Shown: positions 33,792 to 42,884 of the stretch, piece after piece
How the letters are laid out: every line of letters begins with the position of its first letter
Position numbering within the stretch: the first letter of the stretch is position 1
DNA from: Halosimplex aquaticum
Lineage (GTDB): Archaea; Halobacteriota; Halobacteria; Halobacteriales; Haloarculaceae
Reading direction: 5' to 3'
Assembly: GCF_028747785.1 (NCBI RefSeq)
Contig: NZ_CP118158.1
Location: 4,092,001 to 4,156,000 of the forward strand
Length of the DNA: 64,000 nucleotides
Made by a program: the position numbers and the translations under genes
Notes under the pieces: model-generated
Seen by the model: only the letters and a program-made list of their open reading frames with translations
What the model was told of the DNA's origin: nothing
Database searches by the model: none

Positions 33792-34627
33792 GTACCCGAT
33801 CCTCCGGATTCCACGCTGGGGATCTGCTCGGTACGCCGTTCCTCGGCGTCCTCGAACCACTCGTCGACGGCCGCGTGGACGCGTTGGAGTACTCTCGGGT
33901 CGTCGCTCGGCCGGCCGACGCTGACCGCGTCGGCGCCGTAGTCGAGGTACTTGCGGACCGTCGCCCGGTCGCGGACGCCGTTGTTGGCGACGACGAACGC
34001 GTCAGTGGCATCGACCACGTCGGCGACGACCGCCTCGGAGTCCATCGCGTCGACGTGGAGCAGATCCGCCCCGGCGTCGTCCAGGCGAGCGGCGACGGCC
34101 GGCAGGTCGACGCCGGCGAGTTCGGTCCGGACCTTCACGCTCACGGTCGCGTCGGTCTCGGCGGCCGCGCGGACGTAGGAGACGAGCCGGTCGGGCTCGC
34201 GCAGGAGTGACTCGCCCGCACCTGCTGTGCACATCTCGTCCTGGCGACAGTGGGCGTTGACCTCCACGATCGCAGCGTGGTCCGCACAGACCGCGGCGGC
34301 GTCGGCGATCGGGTCCGGTTCGCTCGCGCGGACGTTGAACGCCGGTCTGAGCGGCACGTCTGAGAGTTCGCGGAACTGCCGGTCGACGAACGCGAGGGGA
34401 TCGTCGGGGAGGAACTCGTCGCGGTCGCGGTCGACCAGTTCGCGCGCCGCCTCGCGAGTGGGCTCGTCGAGCGCGATCCCGCCGAGGAAGGCGCAGCCGG
34501 CGTACTCGCTCGCGGCAGTCGCCCAGTCGGCGTCGGACTGGCCGCTCAGGCTGGCGAGCGCGAGGCGGGGGGCGAAAGGGGCGTCCGAGTGCCCGGGCCC
34601 ATCGGATCCGGTCCCGTCGGCAGTCAT
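33788..34627 (-). CDS. Dihydrouridine synthase-like TIM-barrel protein
   Basis: 279 residues, ATG at 34627 overlapping the cofD stop (ATGA). A flavin-binding TIM barrel of the Dus type is suggested by [36 protein letters not shown] (position of the N-x-x-C-P loop of Dus), [15 protein letters not shown] and [30 protein letters not shown] at the FMN phosphate site. The sequence differs from canonical tRNA Dus in the catalytic loop (no Cys-Pro), so a redox step in cofactor synthesis is as likely as tRNA modification. Confidence 0.8.
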   Translation of the reverse strand: MTADGTGSDGPGHSDAPFAPRLALASLSGQSDADWATAASEYAGCAFLGGIALDEPTREAARELVDRDRDEFLPDDPLAFVDRQFRELSDVPLRPAFNVRASEPDPIADAAAVCADHAAIVEVNAHCRQDEMCTAGAGESLLREPDRLVSYVRAAAETDATVSVKVRTELAGVDLPAVAARLDDAGADLLHVDAMDSEAVVADVVDATDAFVVANNGVRDRATVRKYLDYGADAVSVGRPSDDPRVLQRVHAAVDEWFEDAEERRTEQIPSVESGGSGT

Positions 34628-35616
34628 TCGACGGCCTCCAGCGCCTCGTTCACCGCGCGGGCGACCCGGGCGGCGTCGTCCTCGTCGTCCATCCGGGTGT
34701 CGGTGCGGACGACCGGTCGGCCGAGGTCGGTCCCGTCGTCGCCGTCCAGGACGAACGCGTCGGCGAAGGGGTACGCCTCCGCGACGCCGGCGGTGCTGGC
34801 CTCGTAGCCCTCGGCTTCCATCAGGTCGTCGGCGGGGCCGGAGAAGACGGTGTCCTCGACGAACGGCGAGACGGCGACGACGGGCGTCTCGGCGAGCGCC
34901 TCGCGGATCCCGTCCACCGCGAGCATCGGCCCGAGGCTGGTGATGGGGTTCGACGGCCCGATGACCACGGGATCGGCGAGCGCGTCGAGCACGGCGGGCG
35001 TCGCGGTCGCCTCGTCGGCGCCGCGGAACTCGACGGACTCGATATTCGGTTCGCCACCCCGGGCGACCCAGAACTCCTGGAAGTGCATCGGACCCTCGTC
35101 GGTGTGGACGATGGTCGCCACGGGGTCGTCGCTCATCGGCAGCAGGTCGACGGTCAGGTCGAAGGCCTCGGCGAGGACGCGGGTCGCCTCGGTGAGCGAC
35201 TCCCCCTCGTCGATCAGGCTCGTCCGCGTGAGGTGGACGGCGCGGTCGGCGTCCCCGATGTGCATGAACTCGCCGACGCCCGAGAACCGGCGCCAGCGGG
35301 CGATCCGCCGGCCCGCGGTCTGGCGGTCGTCGGGCAGGTATCTCGGTCCCGGTTCGATCCCGGCCTCCTCGGCGATGGAGACCAGTTCCTCGTGTGTCGT
35401 CGCGGTGTCGTCGGCGATGCCCCACCACATCTCGCGGTCGAGGCGGTCGCCGCGGAGGTAGAGGACGGTGTCCACGTCCGGACAGACGAGGTGGCCGCCC
35501 AGTTCCACGTCGTCGCCGGTGTTGCCGACGACGGCGGTCTCGTCAGGGTCGAAGACGGCGTCGGCGCCCGACAGGAGCTTCGGCGTGCCCGTCCCGCCGG
35601 ACAGAAACGTCACCAT
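34624..35616 (-). CDS. cofD: 2-phospho-L-lactate transferase (coenzyme F420 biosynthesis)
   Basis: 330 residues. [13 protein letters not shown] at the N-terminus, [25 protein letters not shown], and [24 protein letters not shown] are diagnostic for CofD. The enzyme transfers a phospholactyl (or phosphoenolpyruvyl) group from the activated GDP donor to the deazaflavin Fo, giving F420-0. Cytoplasmic. It is the first gene of a four-gene operon in which every junction is a four-base overlap. The TATA element 29 bases upstream fits a leaderless start. Confidence 0.96.
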   Translation of the reverse strand: MVTFLSGGTGTPKLLSGADAVFDPDETAVVGNTGDDVELGGHLVCPDVDTVLYLRGDRLDREMWWGIADDTATTHEELVSIAEEAGIEPGPRYLPDDRQTAGRRIARWRRFSGVGEFMHIGDADRAVHLTRTSLIDEGESLTEATRVLAEAFDLTVDLLPMSDDPVATIVHTDEGPMHFQEFWVARGGEPNIESVEFRGADEATATPAVLDALADPVVIGPSNPITSLGPMLAVDGIREALAETPVVAVSPFVEDTVFSGPADDLMEAEGYEASTAGVAEAYPFADAFVLDGDDGTDLGRPVVRTDTRMDDEDDAARVARAVNEALEAVE

Positions 35617-35640
35617 ACCCCGCCGTAGGGGTGACCCCGG

Positions 35641-35650
35641 GCTAAAGCTT
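35641..35650 (-). promoter_or_regulatory. TATA-like element of the cofD operon
   Basis: Minus-strand AAGCTTTAGC, about 29 bases from the cofD ATG at 35616. The only AT-rich stretch in the vicinity on this strand. Confidence 0.5.
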
Positions 35651-35791
35651 TGCGTCCGCGGCAGCGATCCCGGTCCGCGGGCGATCCGGAATCGCCGGAC
35701 CGCACCGGCTCGTGGCGGCGCGTCATTGTCAGACGTGAGAATTGCACCTCTAGACTCAAGGGGGGCGGTCGAGTGATACGACCAGGATCCG

Positions 35792-36340
35792 ATGCCAGAC
35801 GTTCACAACCGAGAGTCGGGCGCGGACGCCCACCGACTCGCCCCCGCTGCACCGGACGAGGAGCACGTCTACGGTGCGTGTAGCCCCGGCTGGCACAGCG
35901 CCGCCGGCCACGGCGAGGCCCTCGCCGACTGGATCGCCGTCCTCCGCGCCGCCGGCGTCGACCGCGTCTGCAGCCTCCAGCCCGGCGCCGAGTGCGCCGG
36001 CGACTGCGACGCCGCCTACGCCGACGCGTTCGGCGACGACAGGGTGCTCCACGCGCCCGTCCCCGACGGTCACCTCGTCGGCCCCGCCCTCCTCGACAGA
36101 GAACTACTCCCCTTCCTCGACGAGGCCGCCGCGGCCGACGAACGGGTCGTCGTCTACTGCCTCGACGGGATCGGTCGCACCGGCCAGGTGCTCGCTGCGT
36201 GGCTCGCTCACGACCGCGGCTACGGTCCCGAACGCGCCATCGAAACGGTCGAGGAGACCGGCCGCAAGCCCCGCGAGCCCGTTCGCAGGGGCAACTCGAC
36301 CGAACAGGAACTGCACGACCTGCTCGCCGTCTTCGGCTGA
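35792..36340 (+). CDS. Dual-specificity-type protein phosphatase
   Basis: 182 residues. The P-loop is [19 protein letters not shown]: Cys123, five residues, Arg129, then Thr-Gly, which fits the CX5R rule of cysteine phosphatases, although the usual His before Cys is Tyr. A general-acid Asp is likely in VPDGHL (residue 92). The N-terminal half holds several more cysteines. Similar haloarchaeal proteins are annotated as protein-tyrosine or dual-specificity phosphatases. Divergent from cofD; substrate unknown. Confidence 0.82.
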   Translation: MPDVHNRESGADAHRLAPAAPDEEHVYGACSPGWHSAAGHGEALADWIAVLRAAGVDRVCSLQPGAECAGDCDAAYADAFGDDRVLHAPVPDGHLVGPALLDRELLPFLDEAAAADERVVVYCLDGIGRTGQVLAAWLAHDRGYGPERAIETVEETGRKPREPVRRGNSTEQELHDLLAVFG

Positions 36341-36401
36341 CTCCGTTTCCGCCGGCGCGTTCTGGGACGGAACGGGGCCGATCGCGGCAGTCGATGCTGA
36401 T

Positions 36402-36409
36402 CCTTATGT
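36402..36409 (+). promoter_or_regulatory. TATA element of the HD hydrolase gene
   Basis: CCTTATGT about 28 bases before ATG 36434, consistent with a leaderless transcript covering the HD gene and the amidohydrolase after it. Confidence 0.5.
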
Positions 36410-36433
36410 CGGGAGACGCGTAATTTCGACGCA

Positions 36434-37657
36434 ATGACGACGATCAAGGACAGCGTCCACGACCACATCGCGGTCGAGGGCGTCGCGGCGGACCTGCTGG
36501 ACACCCCGCCCGTCCAGCGGCTCCGTCGGATCAAGCAACTCGGAACCGTCACCTACGTCTATCCCTCCGCCAACCACACCCGCTTCGAGCACTCGCTCGG
36601 CGTCTATCACCTCGCCACCGAGGCGCTCGCCCACCTCGGTATCGAGGGCCAGCAGGCCGAGCGGGTCCGCGCCGCGGCGATGCTCCACGACGTGGGCCAC
36701 GCCCCCTACAGCCACAACATCGAGGACGTCGTCCACCGCCGCACCGGGAAGTACCACGACGACGTCGGCGACCTCCTCGGGAGCGGCCCGGTCGCGCGCG
36801 TGCTGACCGACCACGGGCTGAACCCCGACAACGTCGCGGGACTCGTCGCCGGCGACGGCGAACTCGGCCAGATCGTCTCCGGCGAACTCGACGTCGACCG
36901 GATGGACTACCTCGTCAGGGACGCCCACCACACGGGCGTCTCTTACGGGACGATCGACGCCGAGCGGCTCGTCCGGGGGCTCCGCTTCGTCGACGGCGAC
37001 CTCGTCCTCGACGAGGGCAACGTCCAGGCGGCCGAGAGCCTCCTGCTCTCGCGGGCCCTGATGAACCCGACCGTCTACAGCCACCACGTCTCCCGCATCG
37101 CGAAGGCGATGCTGCGCCGGGGGACCCAGCGCCTGCTCGCCCACACCGACATCGACGGCGAGGAACTCCGGCGGATGGACGACTACGGGCTCCGTGTCGC
37201 CCTGCGCGAGTGCGAGGCGACCGCGGCGTTCGCCCACCGACTGGACCGGCGCGACCTGTACAAGCGGGCCGTCTGGGCGGAGATGGAGGCGGTCCCCGAG
37301 GCGCTGATCGACGCGGACCACGAGGAGATACGCGAGCACGAGCGGACGGTGGCCGACGAGGCGAACGTCGACCCCGACGCGGTGATCCTCGACGTGCCGC
37401 CCCGGCCGTCGATGCGGGAGTCGAGCAGTCGCGTGCTCGTCAACGGCCAGGTGCGGCGGCTGAGCGAGCAGTCGACGCTGGTTAACGCCTTGCGGGCGGC
37501 CCAGCACGACCAGTGGCGACTCGGCGTGTACGCCCCCGAGGAGACGGCCGAGCGCGTCGGTAACGCGGCCATCCGGGCGCTGGGGATCGACCTCGAAGAC
37601 ACCAGAGTCCGGGACGTGCGCCCGGGCGTCCACGCGACCCTCGACGACTTTAACTGA
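36434..37657 (+). CDS. HD-domain phosphohydrolase (dNTPase-like)
   Basis: 407 residues. The metal site is visible: His in NHTRFEHSLGVYHLA, the HD pair in AAMLHDVGHAPYSHN, and the distal Asp in ELDVDRMDYLVRDAHHTGVSYG. These match the SAMHD1/dGTPase-like branch (COG1078), which hydrolyses deoxynucleoside triphosphates or related substrates. The C-terminal part from about 270 is the usual helical/beta extension. The amidohydrolase gene starts 21 bases downstream, pointing to an operon and a nucleotide- or base-salvage theme. Confidence 0.92.
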   Translation: MTTIKDSVHDHIAVEGVAADLLDTPPVQRLRRIKQLGTVTYVYPSANHTRFEHSLGVYHLATEALAHLGIEGQQAERVRAAAMLHDVGHAPYSHNIEDVVHRRTGKYHDDVGDLLGSGPVARVLTDHGLNPDNVAGLVAGDGELGQIVSGELDVDRMDYLVRDAHHTGVSYGTIDAERLVRGLRFVDGDLVLDEGNVQAAESLLLSRALMNPTVYSHHVSRIAKAMLRRGTQRLLAHTDIDGEELRRMDDYGLRVALRECEATAAFAHRLDRRDLYKRAVWAEMEAVPEALIDADHEEIREHERTVADEANVDPDAVILDVPPRPSMRESSSRVLVNGQVRRLSEQSTLVNALRAAQHDQWRLGVYAPEETAERVGNAAIRALGIDLEDTRVRDVRPGVHATLDDFN

Positions 37658-37678
37658 CGCCGGCGGAGTCACTCTGTA

Positions 37679-38713
37679 ATGAGCGACTCCACGACGTTCG
37701 ACGGCACCATCCTGCGCGGCCGCGAGTTCGACCCCGTCGAGGGGCGCGTCGTCGTCGAGGACGGCGAGATCACGGCCATCGAGGAGGCGTCGACCCACAG
37801 CGACGACATCGTGCTCCCGGCGTTCGTCAACGCCCACACCCACATCGGCGACTCCATCGCCAAGGAAGCGGGCGGCGGCCTCTCGCTCGAGGAACTCGTC
37901 GCGCCGCCGGACGGCCTGAAACACCGCCTGCTCCGGCAGGCCAGCCAGGAAGAGAAAGTCGAGGCGATGCGCCGCTCGCTACGGTTCATGGTCGACTCGG
38001 GGACGGCCGCCTGCATCGAGTTCCGCGAGGGCGGCGTCGACGGCGTCGAAGCCTTCGAGCGAGCGGTCGACGGGCTGGACATCGATCCGGTCGTCCTCGG
38101 GCGCGAGACGGTCGAGGCGATGGAGGCCAGCGACGGGTTCGGCGCAAGCGGCGCGAACGACGGCGACTTCACTCGCGAGCGGAACACGACCGCCCGCGCC
38201 GAGAAGCTGTTCGGCATCCACGCGGGCGAGGTCGACGCCTCGGACATCAACCCGGCGCTGGACCTCGACCCCGATTTCCTCGTCCACATGGTCCACGCGG
38301 AGGAACTCCACCTCGACCGCGTCGCCGACAGCGAGATCCCGGTCGCGGTCTGCCCGCGCTCGAACCTCGTCACCGACGTCGGCTTCCCGCCGATCGCCGA
38401 CCTCCTCGAACGGACGACGGTCGCGCTCGGGACGGACAACGTCTTCCTCAACAGTCCCTCCATGTTCCGCGAGATGGAGTTCGCCGCGAAGATCGCCGAC
38501 GTGAGCGCCCGCGACGTCCTGCGCATGGCGACCGTCAACGGGGCGGAGATCGCGGGGCTGAACTGCGGACTGGTCGAACCCGGCCGCGACGCGAAACTGC
38601 TCGTCCTCGACGGCGACTCCGACAACCTCTCGGGCGCGAAAGACCCGGTCCGCGCGGCGGTCCGTCGGGCCGGCGTCGACGACGTGTCCGAAGTGTACCT
38701 GCCCGAGCGGTGA
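37679..38713 (+). CDS. Amidohydrolase family protein
   Basis: 344 residues. Metal-binding NAHTHIGDS after a beta-sandwich N-terminal strand set, then FGIHAGEVD, HMVHAEELHLDRVADSEIPVAVCPRSN and LGTDNVFLNSPSMFREMEF, with Asp of GTDN as the late ligand. C-terminal LNCGLVEPGRDAKLLVLDGDS closes the metal-dependent hydrolase fold. Closest in style to the cytosine-deaminase/chlorohydrolase subgroup. Probably in an operon with the HD hydrolase. Exact substrate not predictable. Confidence 0.9.
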   Translation: MSDSTTFDGTILRGREFDPVEGRVVVEDGEITAIEEASTHSDDIVLPAFVNAHTHIGDSIAKEAGGGLSLEELVAPPDGLKHRLLRQASQEEKVEAMRRSLRFMVDSGTAACIEFREGGVDGVEAFERAVDGLDIDPVVLGRETVEAMEASDGFGASGANDGDFTRERNTTARAEKLFGIHAGEVDASDINPALDLDPDFLVHMVHAEELHLDRVADSEIPVAVCPRSNLVTDVGFPPIADLLERTTVALGTDNVFLNSPSMFREMEFAAKIADVSARDVLRMATVNGAEIAGLNCGLVEPGRDAKLLVLDGDSDNLSGAKDPVRAAVRRAGVDDVSEVYLPER

Positions 38714-38807
38714 GCGCCGGACGCGAACCTCCCCGAGACCTGCGATCGGTCGCCTTGGAGATACAGGCTCGCCGCTGAACCCGCGCCGGCCCCTATCTCG
38801 ACGCGCG

Positions 38808-39164
38808 ATGTCACTCTCAGAGACCGTCTCCAAGATCGACCGGCTGAGCGACGAACAGCGCGACTGCATCGAGAACTGCAACGAGGCCGCCGAGGTCTGC
38901 GAGTGGTGCGCCGACGAGTGCCTCGGCAGCGAGGACATGGAGCAGTGCGCCCGCCTCTGTCGCGACGTGGCCGACCTCGCGTCGCTGCACGCCCGATTCA
39001 TGGCCCGCGGGTCGAACTACAGCGCCCAGCTCGCCGAGGCCTGCGCCGACGCCTGCGAGGCCTGCGCCGACGAGTGCGACCAGCACGACGCCGACCACTG
39101 TCAGGTCTGCGCCGACGTGCTCCGCGAGTGCGCGCAGTCCTGCCGGAACATGGCCGGCGCCTGA
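38808..39164 (+). CDS. Four-helix-bundle Cys-rich protein (copper-storage/DUF326-like)
   Basis: 118 residues with 15 cysteines, nearly all spaced for the inside of helices: CIENCNEAAEVCEWCADEC, then CARLCRD, and in the second half CADACEACADECD, CQVCADVLREC and CRNM. This is the pattern of the DUF326/Csp four-helix bundle that binds many Cu(I) ions through thiols. No signal peptide, so it would be a cytosolic copper store or buffer. No copper ATPase or regulator is next to it. Start ATG at 38808 is clear. Confidence 0.85.
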   Translation: MSLSETVSKIDRLSDEQRDCIENCNEAAEVCEWCADECLGSEDMEQCARLCRDVADLASLHARFMARGSNYSAQLAEACADACEACADECDQHDADHCQVCADVLRECAQSCRNMAGA

Positions 39165-39291
39165 TCGGCGCCTGATCGGCGCCGCGGCGACGGTCGCGCG
39201 ACCGCGGCAGGCGTCGCTCGACGGCCTGCGTCCGGCCGTACCCCCTTCTACCCGTTCTCAGATTTTCCCCGATTTCGCCCCTGCCGAAGGG

Positions 39292-39297
39292 TTATAC
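39292..39297 (+). promoter_or_regulatory. TATA element of the UspA gene
   Basis: TTATAC about 27 bases before ATG 39321, the spacing of a leaderless haloarchaeal promoter; it selects 39321 over an upstream in-frame GTG at 39306. Confidence 0.65.
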
Positions 39298-39320
39298 AGC
39301 CTCGCGTGGTATTTGGTACC

Positions 39321-39884
39321 ATGAGTCTCTACGAGACGATCCTCTTGCCGACGGACGGGTCGGCGGGGATCGAACGGGTGATCGAGCACGCGGGGGAACT
39401 CGCGCGGGTGCACGACGCGACGATCCGGGCGCTGTACGTCATCGACGCGACGAGCTTCACGGGGCTCCCGATGGAGACCTCCTGGGAGGGGGTCCGACAG
39501 GTGCTCGAATCGGAGGGGGAGACGGCCCTGGAACAGTTTCGACGGGTGGCGCCCGCCGACGTGGAGGTGGAGACGACGACGGTCGAAGGGACGCCGAGTA
39601 CCGAGATAGTCCGCTACACGCGCGAACAGCCCGTCGACGTGGTCGTGATGGGGACCCACGGTCGCGGCGGAATCGACCGGCTCCTGCTGGGGAGCGTCGC
39701 CGAGCGCGTCGTCCGCAAGTCCGCCGTTCCGGTCGTCACCGTGCCCGTCGGCGGCGCCGCCGCGACCGTCGAGACCGAAGAGGCCGGCGAGGCGGAACCC
39801 GCCGCCGGGCCGGAGGGCGTCACCGAGTCGGAAGGCGTCACCGACGCGGACACGGACCCGACCCCGAGCGTCGAAGGCTCCTGA
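39321..39884 (+). CDS. Universal stress protein (UspA family)
   Basis: 187 residues. ETILLPTDGSAG at the N-terminus and the ATP-binding G-x2-G-x9-G-S pattern MGTHGRGGIDRLLLGSVAERVVRKS at about 112-136 define a nucleotide-binding Usp. After residue 150 there is an extra acidic tail (EEAGEAEPAAG...) not present in typical 140-residue Usps. Cytoplasmic dimer. Convergent with birA; stress regulation is likely but nothing in the sequence shows the signal. Confidence 0.92.
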   Translation: MSLYETILLPTDGSAGIERVIEHAGELARVHDATIRALYVIDATSFTGLPMETSWEGVRQVLESEGETALEQFRRVAPADVEVETTTVEGTPSTEIVRYTREQPVDVVVMGTHGRGGIDRLLLGSVAERVVRKSAVPVVTVPVGGAAATVETEEAGEAEPAAGPEGVTESEGVTDADTDPTPSVEGS

Positions 39885-39915
39885 ACGGGGTCGTCGCACC
39901 GTTCGCAGATCGCCC

Positions 39916-40875
39916 TCACTCCTCGACGGGTCGCAGGTGTTCGCAGTCGCCGGCGGTCACAGTCACCCGCTCGTCGCCGGTGTCGACTACGAGCGCGCCG
40001 GGGAACGTGACGTCGACGGCATCGCCGACGACGTCGCCGCCGGGCGTGTCGACGCGCACGCGCTTCCCGAGCGTCGTCGCGTACTCCCGCCAGGCCGGGA
40101 CGACGGCGTCTAGATCCCCGCGCAGTTCGTCGAACTCCTCCAGCACGCGCTGGGTGAACAGCCGGCGGTCGACGCCGCCCGCTTCCCCGAGGAGCGTCGT
40201 CGGTTCGGCCTCGCTCGGCAGGTCGCCCGGGTCGACGTTCGCGTTGATCCCCATCCCGACGACCACCCACGAGACGCGGTCGGCCTCGCCCTCCATCTCG
40301 GTCAGGATGCCGGCCAGCTTCCGCTCGACCGTCTCGCCGTCGGCGCCGGTGTCCGGGACCACCACGTCGTTCGGCCACTTGATACGGGCGTCGACGCCGG
40401 CCTCGCGGGCCGCGCGAGCGACGGCGACCGCGGCGGCGAGCGTGTAGGCCGGCGCGTGCGTCGCTGGGATGTCCGGCCGCGAGAGGACGCTCAGCCAGAT
40501 CCCGCCGCTCGGCGAGGACCACTCGCGGTCGAGTCGACCCCGTCCGCCCGTCTGTTCGTCGGCGAGGACGACCACGTCGTCGGCGCCCTCCTGGGCGAGG
40601 TCGCGCGCTCTGGCGTTCGTGCTCGGGATCGAGTCGTGGAACTCCACCTCGAAGGGCGCCTCCAGGCCGTACTCGACGGTCGACCCGCCGAACTCGGGGA
40701 ACTCGTCGACGGCGTAGCCGTCGCTACCGCTCTCGACGTCGAACCCCTCGTCGCGGAGCGCCTCGACGTGTTTCCAGACGGCCGCCCGCGAGACGTCCAG
40801 TCGCTCGGCCAGTTCCGGTCCCGTGATGGGCCCGTCGGCGAGCGCGTCGAGGACGCGCTCTCGCGTCTCCTGCAT
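39916..40875 (-). CDS. birA: Biotin-[acetyl-CoA-carboxylase] ligase / biotin repressor
   Basis: 319 residues. Residues 1-60 form a winged helix-turn-helix (GPELAERLDVSRAAVWKHVEALRDEGF), and the catalytic domain has the biotin-AMP loop GGRGRLDREWSSPSGGIWLSV and KWPNDVVVPD. A C-terminal SH3-like domain (VRVDTPGGDVVGDAVDV) completes a class II BirA. It attaches biotin to the lysine of the carrier domain encoded at 45574-47418 and, with its DNA-binding domain, may regulate biotin genes. Adjacent, divergent-side neighbours are unrelated. Confidence 0.95.
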   Translation of the reverse strand: MQETRERVLDALADGPITGPELAERLDVSRAAVWKHVEALRDEGFDVESGSDGYAVDEFPEFGGSTVEYGLEAPFEVEFHDSIPSTNARARDLAQEGADDVVVLADEQTGGRGRLDREWSSPSGGIWLSVLSRPDIPATHAPAYTLAAAVAVARAAREAGVDARIKWPNDVVVPDTGADGETVERKLAGILTEMEGEADRVSWVVVGMGINANVDPGDLPSEAEPTTLLGEAGGVDRRLFTQRVLEEFDELRGDLDAVVPAWREYATTLGKRVRVDTPGGDVVGDAVDVTFPGALVVDTGDERVTVTAGDCEHLRPVEE

Positions 40876-40948
40876 GGCTCCGCGTAGCCGGCGGTCGGAC
40901 GTAAGTGGTCCGGAGCGCGTCGCTCGCCGCCCCCGCCAGAACCGACAC

Positions 40949-41947
40949 TCAGGCGATCTCGTCGACGCGCACCGCGCGCTCCTCCTCGGCAGACCGCAGC
41001 GCCGCCTCGACCACCCGGTGGACGGCGAGCGCGCTGGCGAAGTCCGAGGGGTGGTTCTCGCGCTCGCCGGAGAGGCAGTCGGCGAGGACCTCGTAGAGTC
41101 GGCCGGTCGAGCGCCCGTCGGGGTCGAACCCCTCGACCTCGATCCGCTCGCCGCCGTCCGCGCCGTAGCGGGCGCTGGCGTGGCTGCCGAGGACGAACTG
41201 GCTGTGGCCCGCCGTCCCGACGGCGTCGAGGCGGTACTCCAGCCAGAAGGTGTCCGCCTGGGCGGGCACGTCCGGCGCGTCGGGACCGAGGTGGAGCGTC
41301 GCGCGTGTCCCGCCCGGATAGGCGAGTTCCAGCAGGACGTCCGTCGGTTCGACCGCTGCGTGCCAGTCGTCGAGCGGGTGCTCGCTCCACTCGGCGTGGG
41401 CGCGGACGGACTCGGGTTCGGCGTCGAGCAGCCAGTTCAGCTTGTGGAGGAAGTGGGTGCCGTGTTCGTAGAGGCCGCCCTTCGTGGAGCCAAAGAGGCG
41501 CTCCACGTCGCCGAGCCTTCCGTCGTCGATCCACGCCCCGAGCGCCTGGACCTCCTCGCCGTAGACGTGCTGGTGGCAGACGGTCACGCGGGCGTCGCTC
41601 TCCGCGACGAGGTCGGCGATCTCGACGACTTCCTCGTGGGTGATCGCCACCGGCTTCTCGAACAGCAGCGAGTCGGGGTCGTGAGCGAGCACGTCGGCGA
41701 TCACGTCTCGGCGGATCGTCGCCGGCGTGACGAGCGTGACGTGGGTCGGCTCCTCGGTTTCGAGCGCCGCGTCGAGGTCAGTGTAGGCCGTCGGTACGTC
41801 GAACTCCTCGGCCGTCTCGCGGGCGGCCGCCTCGTCGAGGTCACAGACGGCGGTGACCGCGAACCGGTCGCTGTCGTGGAGCGCCCGAGCGTGAGTCTGT
41901 CCGCGGTCGCCGCACCCGATCTGGACGGCGCGGTGGGTTTCGGTCAC
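40949..41947 (-). CDS. Gfo/Idh/MocA-family oxidoreductase
   Basis: 332 residues from GTG 41947. The nucleotide-binding start AVQIGCGDRGQTHARAL (GxGxxG variant), the LLFEKPVAITHEE motif (E-K-P typical of the family) and GTHFLHKLNWLLDAEPES, in which the His of GTHFLH fits the catalytic region. The family reduces or oxidises sugars, inositol and other alcohols with NAD(P). No sugar-transport genes adjoin it. 23 nearby bases carry no clear TATA box; start choice is moderately certain. Confidence 0.9.
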   Translation of the reverse strand: MTETHRAVQIGCGDRGQTHARALHDSDRFAVTAVCDLDEAAARETAEEFDVPTAYTDLDAALETEEPTHVTLVTPATIRRDVIADVLAHDPDSLLFEKPVAITHEEVVEIADLVAESDARVTVCHQHVYGEEVQALGAWIDDGRLGDVERLFGSTKGGLYEHGTHFLHKLNWLLDAEPESVRAHAEWSEHPLDDWHAAVEPTDVLLELAYPGGTRATLHLGPDAPDVPAQADTFWLEYRLDAVGTAGHSQFVLGSHASARYGADGGERIEVEGFDPDGRSTGRLYEVLADCLSGERENHPSDFASALAVHRVVEAALRSAEEERAVRVDEIA

Positions 41948-42038
41948 AGCGGGGTATCTGCTCGGCCCGACATGAGTGTTCGCACGCGCTCTGGACCGGG
42001 CGCCCACCCACCGGACGTCGCCTGCCCGAAGCGATCTT

Positions 42039-42059
42039 TTGATGTAGTTAAATTATCAA
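42039..42059. promoter_or_regulatory. Inverted repeat over the promoter of the FilR1-type regulator
   Basis: TTGAT (42039-42043) and ATCAA (42055-42059) form an inverted repeat around TTAAATT, the probable TATA box of the downstream regulator gene. Such a palindrome over the box would be a plausible autoregulatory operator. Confidence 0.4.
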
Positions 42060-42093
42060 TAATGGCCGTTAGCTTTTACTTGTTGACGGGAAA

Positions 42094-42098
42094 AGGAG
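42094..42098 (+). promoter_or_regulatory. Shine-Dalgarno-like AGGAG before the regulator gene
   Basis: AGGAG ends six bases before ATG 42105. Most genes in this window appear leaderless, so a good ribosome-binding site with a leader of about 25-30 bases is unusual and fixes the start. Confidence 0.55.
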
Positions 42099-42104
42099 AC
42101 AGTA

Positions 42105-42872
42105 ATGGGGCCCGAATCGGTTTCTGACGTTCTCGATATCTATACCAGAAGGACGGACCTGCTGTGTCTGGTCTGTGCCGGGACGCTCGACAAGCGCGAG
42201 CTCGAGCGCCAGGTCGACTGCTCGCGGCCGACGATCGACCGCTCGTTCCGCGAACTGGAGGAGATGGGCGTGTTACGGTCCTCGGGGACGGCGCACGAGC
42301 TCACCGCCTTCGGCCAGCTGTTCTGCCGGGAGTTCACGCGGACGCGAGCGACGCTCACTACCCTGACCGAGTTGAGCGACGTGCTGTCGGTCCTCCCCCG
42401 GGACTCGCCGATCGACATGCGGCTGCTGCGGGGTGCCACCGTCCACCGTGCGAAAGAGCACGCTCCCCAGGAGCCGTTTCTGGACGTCGTGGACGCCGCC
42501 GCGGACGCGACGGAGATACGGGGCTACTCGAGCACGGTCCTCCCCTCGTACGTCGACGCGTTCTACTCGCTCGTCGTCGAGGAGGGGATGACCGCGACGC
42601 TCGTGTTCACCTCCGACGTCGTCGAGACGCTGGAGCGGAACTACCCGGACCGCTTCGCCGACCTGGTCGAGGCGGGCCACACCGCGGTGTACGAGACCGC
42701 GACGACGGAGATGTACGGGCTCCTCGTCGGCGACGACGTCGTCGCCGTCCCCGTGGGCGACGACGGCGGGAGCCTCGAAGGCATCATCGTGAACGACACC
42801 GCCGCCGCACTGGCCTGGGGCGAGGCGTGTTTCGAGGACCTCGTCTCCGCGGAGGACACGACAGAGCTCTGA
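42105..42872 (+). CDS. HTH transcriptional regulator with FilR1-type middle domain
   Basis: 255 residues. N-terminal winged helix at about 20-80 (KRELERQVDCSRPTIDRSFRELEEMGVLRSSG) and a C-terminal ligand or interaction domain of the FilR1/DUF1724 type: EIRGYSSTVLPSYVDAFYSLVVEEGM, VFTSDVVETLERNYPDRF, TTEMYGLLVGDDVVAVPVGD and NDTAAALAWGEACFEDL. In methanogens FilR1 controls metabolism and filament formation; haloarchaeal members are mostly uncharacterised. Convergent with the ASKHA-fold gene 13 bases away. Self-regulation is possible (palindrome at 42039-42059). Confidence 0.85.
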   Translation: MGPESVSDVLDIYTRRTDLLCLVCAGTLDKRELERQVDCSRPTIDRSFRELEEMGVLRSSGTAHELTAFGQLFCREFTRTRATLTTLTELSDVLSVLPRDSPIDMRLLRGATVHRAKEHAPQEPFLDVVDAAADATEIRGYSSTVLPSYVDAFYSLVVEEGMTATLVFTSDVVETLERNYPDRFADLVEAGHTAVYETATTEMYGLLVGDDVVAVPVGDDGGSLEGIIVNDTAAALAWGEACFEDLVSAEDTTEL

Positions 42873-42884
42873 CCGTCCGCGCCG

